This document shows, piece by piece, positions 1-6,790 of a stretch of DNA of 64,000 nt. The stretch is from Streptomyces violaceusniger Tu 4113 (GTDB lineage: Bacteria > Actinomycetota > Actinomycetes > Streptomycetales > Streptomycetaceae): NCBI RefSeq assembly GCF_000147815.2, contig NC_015957.1, positions 3,596,001-3,660,000 of the forward strand, written 5' to 3'. Position numbers and translations under genes: made by a program. Below the pieces are notes generated by a model that made no database searches, was not told where the DNA came from, and saw only the letters and a list, made by a program, of their open reading frames with translations. Each line of letters starts with the position of its first letter. Position 1 is the first letter of the stretch.

Positions 1-1995
1 ACAGAGCTGTTCCCGTCCTCGCTGGTCGCCGCCCGTATGCCGCGGATCGGCGAGTGGAGTCCCGTACCGCTTGCGGCGGACCGGGGCGCGTGGGAGGGCA
101 TCGGCAACGACACCCGTGACCGCGTGCTGCAGGCGGCCGCCTCGACGCTCGAAGAGCCGTGGCCGTCCCTGCCCGCCTCGCTGTTCGCCCGCTTCGCGCG
201 CGACGGCGACCGCTGGGATCACCAGGCGCCGGCCGCCGCGCGGCGAGAACGGCTCGGGTGGGCGGTGCTGGCCGCCGCCATAAGTCCCTCATCCGCGGAA
301 TTCCTGGACGAAGTGATGGACGGCGTCTGGGCGCTGTGCGAGGAGACCAGTTGGGTGCTCCCGGCGCACGACTTCCGGGTCCTCGGCTCCCACGGCCGCG
401 AACGCGGCCTGTTGCCGGACCCGGAGTGCCCCACCCTGGACCTCGGCGCCTCGATGACGGCCGTGCTCCTGGCGCTCACCGACGCGATCGTCGGCGAGGA
501 GCTGGACCGGATCGACCCGCTGGTGCGCCGACGGCTGCGCCGGGAGGTCTCCACCCGGGTGCTGCAGCCGTATCTGCAACGCGACGACTGGGGCTGGTAT
601 GACGGTTCGACCGCCAAGCTGAACAACTGGAATCCCTGGATCCACTCCGAGCTGCTGCTGGCCACCGCGCTGACAGAGGAGTCCGACGAGGTCCGTGGCA
701 CATTGGTCTCCCGCATCGTCCAGGGCCTGGAGAACTACCTGGCGGCGCACCCGGAAGACGGCGGCTGCGACGAAGGGCCGCACTACTGGTGGCGCGCCGG
801 GGCCAGCCTCTTCGAGTGCCTGGAGACCCTCACCTCGCTGCTCGGCACCGACGCGGGGGTCTTCGACCATCCGCTGATACGCGCCATCGCGCGCTATCCC
901 CTGGCCACCTGGATCGGCGACGGCTGGGCGGTCAACTTCGCGGACGGGCCGGCGCGTCCGCGCGAGATGGGGCCGGCGGTGCTGCACCGGTACGGCCGCC
1001 GCACCGATCAGCCGGAGGTGTCCGCACACGCCCGGGCGCTGCGCGGCGGCGCCGATGCCGCGACCCCGGAGACCGGCGGGCCGTTCGACCTGCGCCGAAT
1101 CTCGGATGCCCTCTTCGACGCCGACTGGCAGGCGGCCGGGCCCGCCCCCTTCCCACTGCCCGTACGAAGCTGGCTGCCCGACACCCAGGTCCTGGTCACC
1201 CGCGCCGCGGCGGGCACGGAGCGCGGGCTGCTGCTCGCGGCGAAGGGCGGCCACAACGACGAGAGCCACAACCACAACGATGTCGGCACCTTCATCGTGG
1301 CCCTCGACGCCCGGCCGCTGCTGATCGACGCCGGGGTCGGCACGTACCGCAAGGAGACGTTCAGCCCGGAGCGTTACGGAATCTGGTCGATGACCAGCGA
1401 GTATCACAACGTGCCGATGGTCAACGGCCTCGGCCAGCCGCCGGGGCCGGGCTTCCGGGCGGCCGCGGTCGCCCACTGCTGCGACGGCACCACTGACGAG
1501 CTGAGGTGTGACCTGGCCGCGGCCTATCCGCCTGAAGCAGGGCTGACTCGCTGGCAGCGTACGTTCCGGCTCGTACGCGACGCGGACGACGACGAGCGCA
1601 TAGAGATCGGCGACGCCTGGGGCTGCTCCGCCCCGCCGGGCTCACTGGCGCTGCACCTCCTGGCCGGCGGGGATGTGGCCCTCGCGGACGGGGGCGGCCG
1701 GGCCGTCGTCAGCCCGTCGGCCGGGCGTGGGCTGATCCTGGGCTGGAACGCCGGGGCGTTCACCGCCTCAGTGGAGACGATCCCGCTCACCGACCCGGCC
1801 TTTACCCGCGTGTGGGGCTCGGCGATCCACCGGCTCGTCCTCACCGCCCGCCGGCCCGCGACCGAGGGTGAGCACACGCTGACGGTGCGGCCGGATTCCC
1901 GTCCTCCACGCCCACGCGGCGATCTCGACCCTGCGGCGGAGGGTGAGCTTGCGTTGGACGTTTCCTCCAGCGCCTCGTCAACCAGATCGCTGTAG
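1..1995 (+). CDS. heparinase II/III-like polysaccharide lyase (5' end probably outside window)
   Basis: The C-terminal half carries the heparinase II/III signature, including the His/Asn-rich stretch GGHNDESHNHNDVGTF, then LLIDAGVGTY and a Tyr-His-Asn segment (SEYHNVPMVNG). The N-terminal half is a Trp-rich alpha/alpha-toroid-like region (NNWNPWIHSELLLA). Such lyases cleave uronic-acid polysaccharides by beta-elimination. The frame stays open from base 1, and the residues before the first ATG (position 37) read like ordinary coding sequence (ELFPSSLVAAR), so the true start is probably upstream. If ATG 37 is used, the product is 652 aa. I see no signal peptide because the N-terminus may be missing. 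Substrate is unknown. The family is well supported; the start is not. Confidence 0.85.
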   Translation, partial: TELFPSSLVAARMPRIGEWSPVPLAADRGAWEGIGNDTRDRVLQAAASTLEEPWPSLPASLFARFARDGDRWDHQAPAAARRERLGWAVLAAAISPSSAEFLDEVMDGVWALCEETSWVLPAHDFRVLGSHGRERGLLPDPECPTLDLGASMTAVLLALTDAIVGEELDRIDPLVRRRLRREVSTRVLQPYLQRDDWGWYDGSTAKLNNWNPWIHSELLLATALTEESDEVRGTLVSRIVQGLENYLAAHPEDGGCDEGPHYWWRAGASLFECLETLTSLLGTDAGVFDHPLIRAIARYPLATWIGDGWAVNFADGPARPREMGPAVLHRYGRRTDQPEVSAHARALRGGADAATPETGGPFDLRRISDALFDADWQAAGPAPFPLPVRSWLPDTQVLVTRAAAGTERGLLLAAKGGHNDESHNHNDVGTFIVALDARPLLIDAGVGTYRKETFSPERYGIWSMTSEYHNVPMVNGLGQPPGPGFRAAAVAHCCDGTTDELRCDLAAAYPPEAGLTRWQRTFRLVRDADDDERIEIGDAWGCSAPPGSLALHLLAGGDVALADGGGRAVVSPSAGRGLILGWNAGAFTASVETIPLTDPAFTRVWGSAIHRLVLTARRPATEGEHTLTVRPDSRPPRPRGDLDPAAEGELALDVSSSASSTRSL

Positions 1996-2120
1996 GCCAG
2001 TGACAACACCCTCGATGTCCTGCTGATCTCCTCCGGCGTGGAGGGCCTCGGGGGAGATTCCGGCCGAGTCGGTGGTGCTGCGTGACGGCGGCTGTGGCGC
2101 CCGACCGCGCCAGGTCGGCG

Positions 2121-3089
2121 TTATGCGGCGCGGTTCGGGGACAGGACTCGGGCGAGCCAGTCGGTTCGGGTTCGGCGGGCTGTGGCCGAGATGTGTGCCT
2201 GCGGGTACAGGGCGTCGAACCCGTGGAAGCCGCCCGCCCAGACGTGGAGTTCGGCCTGGCCGCCGGCCGTCCAGATGCGGGTGGCGTAGTCGGTGTCCTC
2301 GTCGCGGAAGACTTCGGCGGAGCCGGTGTCGATGAAGGTGGTCGGCAGGCTGGAGAGGTTGGCGGCCAGTGCGGGTGAGACGTACTCGGACACCTCGTCG
2401 TCGGTGAGGTCACCGAGGACGGCGCGCCATCCGAACTCGTTCATCTCGCGGGTCCAGACACCGGGTCCGCCGGAGTACTGGCGGCTGGAGGTGCTGGTGT
2501 TGCGGTGGTCGAGCATGGGGCAGATCAGCATCTGGGCGGCGATCGCCGGGGTGCCGAGGTCGCGGGCCAGCAGGGTGACGCCGGCCGCGAGGCCGCCGCC
2601 CGCGCTGGCGCCGGCGACGACGATCCGGACGGGGTCGATGCCCAGTTCTTCGGAGTGTTCGGCGATCCAGCGCAGTCCCTGGTAGCAGTCCTCGACGAGG
2701 GCGGTGCCGGTGGCCTCGGGGGCGAGTCGGTAGTCCACGGAGACCACGACCGCGCCGAACTCGTCGAGCCACTCCAGCGGGATGTCGATCTGCGAGTAGC
2801 GGTCGCCCATGACCATTCCGCCGCCGTGCATCCAGTAGACGCAGGGTGCGGCAGTGGTGCGATCGGTGTTCGCGGGGCTGAAGACCGACAGGGGGACCGG
2901 GGCACCGTCCTTGACGGGCACGGTGATCTCGCGCCGGTCGACCTGCCGGTGCGCGAGCAGGGACTCGATGGGCGTCGAGGGGAGTTGGCGCAGTTGCGCG
3001 AGTACTTCCGGGCTGAGCCGGGACATCAGTGGCATGTCGGCCAGGAGCTCACGCAGTTCGGGGTCCAGGGCGGGTCGTGCCGTGGTCAT
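2121..3089 (-). CDS. alpha/beta hydrolase, hormone-sensitive-lipase (HSL) type esterase
   Basis: About 322 aa. It has the HSL-family oxyanion motif HGGG (WMHGGGMVMG), a nucleophile elbow GASAG in VVAGASAGGG (most members have GDSAG), and a likely catalytic Asp and His in DTGSAEVFRDED and GGFHGFDALYP. This fits a cytoplasmic carboxylesterase acting on short acyl esters. ATG 3089 is preceded by a GAAAGG ribosome site; the open frame continues far upstream only because of GC bias. It is followed on the same strand, 98 bp further upstream, by a small monooxygenase gene and is divergent from an AraC regulator, so regulation by that protein is likely. Substrate is unknown. Confidence 0.88.
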   Translation of the reverse strand: MTTARPALDPELRELLADMPLMSRLSPEVLAQLRQLPSTPIESLLAHRQVDRREITVPVKDGAPVPLSVFSPANTDRTTAAPCVYWMHGGGMVMGDRYSQIDIPLEWLDEFGAVVVSVDYRLAPEATGTALVEDCYQGLRWIAEHSEELGIDPVRIVVAGASAGGGLAAGVTLLARDLGTPAIAAQMLICPMLDHRNTSTSSRQYSGGPGVWTREMNEFGWRAVLGDLTDDEVSEYVSPALAANLSSLPTTFIDTGSAEVFRDEDTDYATRIWTAGGQAELHVWAGGFHGFDALYPQAHISATARRTRTDWLARVLSPNRAA

Positions 3090-3187
3090 GGTCGTTGGCC
3101 TTTCGTGGGGTGGCGCGGGACGGTCGGAGAGGGTGGGGGCCGCCTCGGTGGGCATCGAGGCGGCAGGCCGGGGGAGCGGTCCGGGGG

Positions 3188-3505
3188 TCAGAAGGCGGCC
3201 TTGCCGCGGACCGGGACGTAGTCGGTGTACTCGGATTCCTTGGCCAGCAGCCCGTCGATCTGCGCCACGATGGCCTGGGCGGCCTTGTCGGCGAAGATCC
3301 GGTGGTGGTCCTCCTCGCTGGTCCAGCCCTCGGTGATGTGGACGACGTCGGGCTCCGACGCGGAGCGGGAAACCAGGTAGACGACGCAGTGCTCGCTCGC
3401 GCCGGGGCTGCCCTCGTTCAGGCCGGTCAGCAGCAGGTCGACCAGCCGGTCCCCCATGTGGGGCTTGGCGGTCAGGACGGCGTTGAAGCCGTATGTGACG
3501 ATCAT
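3188..3505 (-). CDS. antibiotic biosynthesis monooxygenase (ABM) domain protein
   Basis: About 105 aa, the usual size of single ABM-domain (dimeric ferredoxin-like barrel) enzymes. The order of elements fits: an initial strand (MIVTYGFNAVLTAKP), a helix (GDRLVDLLLTGL), then VVYLVSRSASEPDVVHITEGWTS with the family's E-x-W motif, and a C-terminal helix rich in charged residues. Members oxidise quinols or polyketide aromatics without cofactor, but many are uncharacterised. ATG 3505 was chosen because it has a GAAGG ribosome site seven bases upstream and begins at the conserved first strand. It lies upstream of the hydrolase gene and probably shares its promoter facing the AraC gene. Confidence 0.82.
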   Translation of the reverse strand: MIVTYGFNAVLTAKPHMGDRLVDLLLTGLNEGSPGASEHCVVYLVSRSASEPDVVHITEGWTSEEDHHRIFADKAAQAIVAQIDGLLAKESEYTDYVPVRGKAAF

Positions 3506-3524
3506 GGCTGCCTTCTTCTTGGTG

Positions 3525-3544
3525 ATGGAGTGAGGTGACTCCAT
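3525..3544. promoter_or_regulatory. 20-bp inverted repeat in the ABM/AraC divergent promoter region
   Basis: ATGGAGT, six bases, ACTCCAT: perfect 7-bp arms with GAGGTG between them, about 20 bp upstream of the monooxygenase start and about 100 bp upstream of the AraC start. It could be an operator for the AraC regulator or a leader hairpin. The octamer ATTCAATG overlaps its right edge (3543-3550) and recurs ahead of the SDR gene at 4628-4635. The repeat is directly seen; its role is inferred. Confidence 0.45.
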
Positions 3545-3647
3545 TCAATGCGCCTGGCCTGCGGGAACGTAGAACGATGCGCGCTTGTACTTGCACGATC
3601 CTCGCGGGCTTGGGAGCTGCGCTGCGGAATGGTGCTGAACTGGACGC

Positions 3648-4553
3648 ATGTTCCTCGAAGAGCTCCGCACCCTGCTGGCCCGGCATGCCCGGCCCGACTG
3701 GACCACTGCCATCGACGGCGTCCTGATCTCGAGAGTCGACCGGGCGGACCCGCTGGCGCCCTCCATGTCCGGCACGGTGCTGGCGGTCATTGCCCAGGGC
3801 GCCAAACGACTCGCGCTGGGTGAGAGGGTCTACGAGTACGGCGCCGGGCAGTACCTGGTCGCATCCGTCGACTTGCCCGTCACCGGACAGTTCACCCAGG
3901 CCCAACCGGAGCAGCCGGCCCTCGGCTTCGGCCTCACGTTGGAACCGTCCGCCGTCGCCGAACTGCTGTTGCAGGCCGGTCCCGCGGACACCCCCCGCGC
4001 CGGCGCAGGCGCGCCGTCGGGCATCGCTGTCAGCGATGCCCCGCCCGCACTGCTCGACGCGGTGGTCCGGCTGCTGCGCCTGCTGGACGAGCCCCGCGAC
4101 CGCGTCGTACTGGCCCCGCTGGTCAAGCGCGAGATCCTGTGGCGCCTGATCACCAGCGAGCAGGGTGCGACGGTGCGCCAGCTCGGCCTCGCCGACAGCG
4201 GCCTCAGCCATATCTCCCGGGCCGTGCGCTGGATCCGCGAGCACTACGCGGAGCCCTTCCGGGTCGAGGACGTGGCACGCCTGTCCGGCATGAGCGTCTC
4301 CGCCTTCTACCGCAACTTCCAGGCGGTGACCGCGATGAGCCCCATCCAGTTCCAGAAGCAGATCCGGCTCCAGGAGGCCCGGCTGCTGCTCGCCACCCAC
4401 CCGGGCGACGTCACCGGGGTCGGCCACCACGTCGGGTACGACAACCCCTCGCAGTTCAGCCGCGAGTACCGCCGCCAGTTCGGCGCACCCCCGAGCCGGG
4501 ACGCGGCCCGCCTGCGGAACACCGTACGCGCCCCCGTGGGCTTCCTGCCCTGA
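3648..4553 (+). CDS. AraC-family transcriptional regulator (AraC_N type)
   Basis: 301 aa. The N-terminal cupin-like AraC_N sensing domain covers about residues 1-185 (ISRVDRADPL, then YLVASVDLPVTGQ). A linker with ISRAVRWIREHYAEPF leads into a two-helix C-terminal DNA-binding domain with VEDVARLSGMSVSAFYRNFQ and the second-helix signature VGYDNPSQFSREYRRQFG. This subfamily usually activates neighbouring oxidoreductase or hydrolase genes in response to small molecules. It is divergent from the ABM monooxygenase and hydrolase genes and sits upstream of an SDR, so these four probably form one regulated unit. ATG 3648 agrees with the family's N-terminus. Confidence 0.92.
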   Translation: MFLEELRTLLARHARPDWTTAIDGVLISRVDRADPLAPSMSGTVLAVIAQGAKRLALGERVYEYGAGQYLVASVDLPVTGQFTQAQPEQPALGFGLTLEPSAVAELLLQAGPADTPRAGAGAPSGIAVSDAPPALLDAVVRLLRLLDEPRDRVVLAPLVKREILWRLITSEQGATVRQLGLADSGLSHISRAVRWIREHYAEPFRVEDVARLSGMSVSAFYRNFQAVTAMSPIQFQKQIRLQEARLLLATHPGDVTGVGHHVGYDNPSQFSREYRRQFGAPPSRDAARLRNTVRAPVGFLP

Positions 4554-4579
4554 GCAGGGCTGGACCACGGAGGAGGATC

Positions 4580-4714
4580 GTGCAAGGGGAAGGGAGAATA
4601 GTTCTACTATTACCGCAGGTCAGAGCGATTCAATGGGATCAGCAGTTCTCCCGCGGAGCAGAAAAATGCCTGTCCCTCCGCGGATCCCACCACATCGCAA
4701 GGGACACAGCATGA
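4580..4714 (+). CDS. possible 44-aa leader ORF coupled to the SDR gene
   Basis: A GTG at 4580 follows a strong AGGAGG site. The frame runs 44 codons and stops at TGA 4712-4714, overlapping the SDR start codon in an ATGA junction. The peptide (VQGEGRIVLLLPQVRAIQWD and onward) resembles nothing I know. The spacing and coupling are suggestive, but GC-rich DNA often gives short open frames by chance, so it may not be translated. Confidence 0.25.
   Translation: MQGEGRIVLLLPQVRAIQWDQQFSRGAEKCLSLRGSHHIARDTA
4597..4611. promoter_or_regulatory. AT-rich 15-bp palindrome upstream of the SDR gene
   Basis: AATAGT-TCT-ACTATT: perfect 6-bp arms around a 3-base centre, in one of the few AT-rich patches of the window, 100 bp before the SDR start. 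This is typical of an operator for a dimeric repressor (TetR or MarR type). No such regulator lies next to it apart from the AraC gene. Confidence 0.4.
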
Positions 4715-5460
4715 AGACAGTTCTGATCACCGGCACCTCCTCCGGATACGGGCGCGAGACCGCCCTCTATTTCCACGCCCAGGGGTGGAACGTCATCGCC
4801 ACGATGCGCACCCCGCGGGCAGGCGTCCTGCCCGAGTCGGACCGGCTGCGCGTCGTCGAGCTCGACGTGACCAAGCCCGGGACCATCACCGCCGCGTTGG
4901 AGGAAGCGGGGCCCATCGACGTGTTGGTCAACAACGCGGGCGTCCCGTCGATCAGTGTGTTCGAGGGCACCCCCATGGCCCGAGTGCGGGAAGTTTTCGA
5001 GACCAACACGTTCGGCGTGATGGCGACGACGCAGGCGGTGCTGCCCCAGTTCCGCGAGCGCGGCTGTGGCGTGGTGGTCAACGTGACCTCCAGCGTGGTG
5101 CTGGGCCACATGCCGCTCTCGGCCGTCTACAAGGCGAGCAAGATGGCCATTGAGGGGTTCACCTCATCTCTCGCGCTCGAGCTCGAGCCCTTCGGTGTGC
5201 AGGCGAAGACGGTCGAGCCGGGCGCCTGCCTGGCGACGAACTTCGCGGACAGGGCGACGAACGGCGGGTCGCTGGACGCGCTGGTCCCGGCGCCCTACGC
5301 ACCGTGGGTGAAGAAGGCCATGGGCGACTTCACGAGCCAGGACCTGTTCACCAAGGAGAGCGATGTCGCCGAGACGGTGTGGCGAGCCGTACACGACACG
5401 ACCGGCCAGCTCCGGTTCCCGGCCGGTCCCGACGCGGTCCGGCTCGCCCAGGCGAAGTGA
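4711..5460 (+). CDS. short-chain dehydrogenase/reductase (classical SDR)
   Basis: 249 aa, the standard SDR length. The N-terminal cofactor motif is TGTSSGYGRETA (TGxxxGxG), followed by the structural motif NNAG and the catalytic Ser plus Y-x-x-x-K in SVVLGHMPLSAVYKASK. An Arg-poor turn after beta-2 (ATMRTPRAG) does not settle NAD versus NADP. Cytoplasmic; substrate unknown. ATG 4711 was chosen over upstream codons because AAGGG lies 7-11 bases upstream and the Rossmann strand starts at once (MKTVLITG). It follows the AraC regulator gene by 157 bp and is a likely target. Confidence 0.9.
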   Translation: MKTVLITGTSSGYGRETALYFHAQGWNVIATMRTPRAGVLPESDRLRVVELDVTKPGTITAALEEAGPIDVLVNNAGVPSISVFEGTPMARVREVFETNTFGVMATTQAVLPQFRERGCGVVVNVTSSVVLGHMPLSAVYKASKMAIEGFTSSLALELEPFGVQAKTVEPGACLATNFADRATNGGSLDALVPAPYAPWVKKAMGDFTSQDLFTKESDVAETVWRAVHDTTGQLRFPAGPDAVRLAQAK

Positions 5461-5568
5461 TCAACCAGCGGGCGACGTCGGCGGGGGCGCCGAAGCCGGA
5501 GGCGGCCGTGCGCGAGCCCGCCGCCGTCCCGAGGGCGCCGGGCGGCCCGCCGCCGTAAGGTGGACCGC

Positions 5569-6771
5569 ATGGTGGACGCGAGTGTGTCGACCTCGGCCGA
5601 GGCCGCTGAGCAGTCGCTGGACGAGCTGCTCCGGGCCACCCACGAGGCATCACCGATGGAGCTCCCGGTGGCCCTGGACCGCTACACCGAGGCCATGGGC
5701 ATCGGCCGCGCGGTGATCTACCTGGTCGACCTCGAGCAGCGGCTGCTGATGCCGCTCGACGAGGACGTACCGCGTCTGGACATCGACGACTCCCTGGCCG
5801 GATTCGCCTTCCGCACCGATTCGGCGCAGATCGAGGACGAGGACGCGGGCGGCTTGTCCGTCTGGCTGCCGCTGATGAACGGCGCGGAGCGGCTGGGGGT
5901 GCTGCAGTTGCGGATGGAATCCCTGGACGGGCTCACGCTCTGGCGCTGCCGGACGCTGGCCTCGCTCCTGGCCCTGGTCATCACGTCCAAACGGACGTAT
6001 ATCGATACCTTCGCGCAGCGCATCAGGACCCGGTCCATGGAGCTGCCCACCGAGATGGTGCGGGCCTTCCTCCCGCCGCGTTCGATCGGCACCGGCCGGG
6101 TGGTCTCGACGGCCGTCGTGGAGCCCGCGTACGAGCTGGGGGGCGATGCCTTCGACCATTCGTTCACCGAGGACGTCCTGCACGCCACGATCCTCGACGC
6201 CATGGGCCACGATCTGGCCTCCGGGCTGACCACCTCCGTGGCGATGGCGGGCAGCCGCAACGCCCGGCGCACCGGCGCCGATCTGGCGGAGCTGGTCACC
6301 ACCGTGGACGAGGCGCTGGCCAAATGGCTTCCGGACCAGTTCTGTACGGGCGTCTTCCTCCAGTTGCACATGCCGAGCGGGGCGCTGCGCTGGTCCAACT
6401 GCGGCCACCCGACCCCGCTGGTCATCCGCCGCCGGCGGCTGCTGGACAAGGAGCTGGAGCGGACCTCCGAGCCCCCGCTGGGGCTGCTCGCGCAGCTGTC
6501 GGACGCTCCCCGGCAGGTCCATGAGACGGCCCTGGAGGCCGGTGACCGCCTCCTGCTGTACACGGACGGGGTTGTGGAGTCGCGGGACGAGGGCGGTGAG
6601 CAGTTCGGCCTGGAGCGCTTCGCCGACCACATCATCCGCTCGACGGCCGCCGGGGAGAACGCCCCCGAGGTGCTCCGGCTGCTCATCCACGCCATCCTCG
6701 ATCACCGGCACAGTGAGCTCAGCGACGACGCCACGATTTTGATGATCGAGTGGCTGCCGCCGGATCCCTGA
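5569..6771 (+). CDS. SpoIIE-type PP2C serine phosphatase with N-terminal sensory region
   Basis: About 400 aa. Residues 1-150 look like a degenerate GAF-type sensor (VIYLVDLEQRLLMPLDED). The rest is a SpoIIE/PP2C domain with metal-binding Asp motifs intact: GGDAFDHSF, DAMGHDLASG, NCGHPTPLVI, LLYTDGVVESRDEGG and DDATILMIEW. Such enzymes dephosphorylate anti-anti-sigma factors in partner-switching modules that control stress sigma factors. ATG 5569 has AAGG eight bases upstream. The next gene, 19 bp on, is another SpoIIE phosphatase with an ATPase domain, so the two are probably co-transcribed. Confidence 0.9.
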   Translation: MVDASVSTSAEAAEQSLDELLRATHEASPMELPVALDRYTEAMGIGRAVIYLVDLEQRLLMPLDEDVPRLDIDDSLAGFAFRTDSAQIEDEDAGGLSVWLPLMNGAERLGVLQLRMESLDGLTLWRCRTLASLLALVITSKRTYIDTFAQRIRTRSMELPTEMVRAFLPPRSIGTGRVVSTAVVEPAYELGGDAFDHSFTEDVLHATILDAMGHDLASGLTTSVAMAGSRNARRTGADLAELVTTVDEALAKWLPDQFCTGVFLQLHMPSGALRWSNCGHPTPLVIRRRRLLDKELERTSEPPLGLLAQLSDAPRQVHETALEAGDRLLLYTDGVVESRDEGGEQFGLERFADHIIRSTAAGENAPEVLRLLIHAILDHRHSELSDDATILMIEWLPPDP

Positions 6772-6790
6772 GCCGTCGGGACGATATCCG

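Noticed and set aside
2121..4568. A single 815-codon minus-strand protein spanning hydrolase, monooxygenase and the antisense of the AraC gene
   Set aside because: Only the first 322 residues at the hydrolase end look like protein; the rest is antisense to a clear AraC gene and arises from GC bias.
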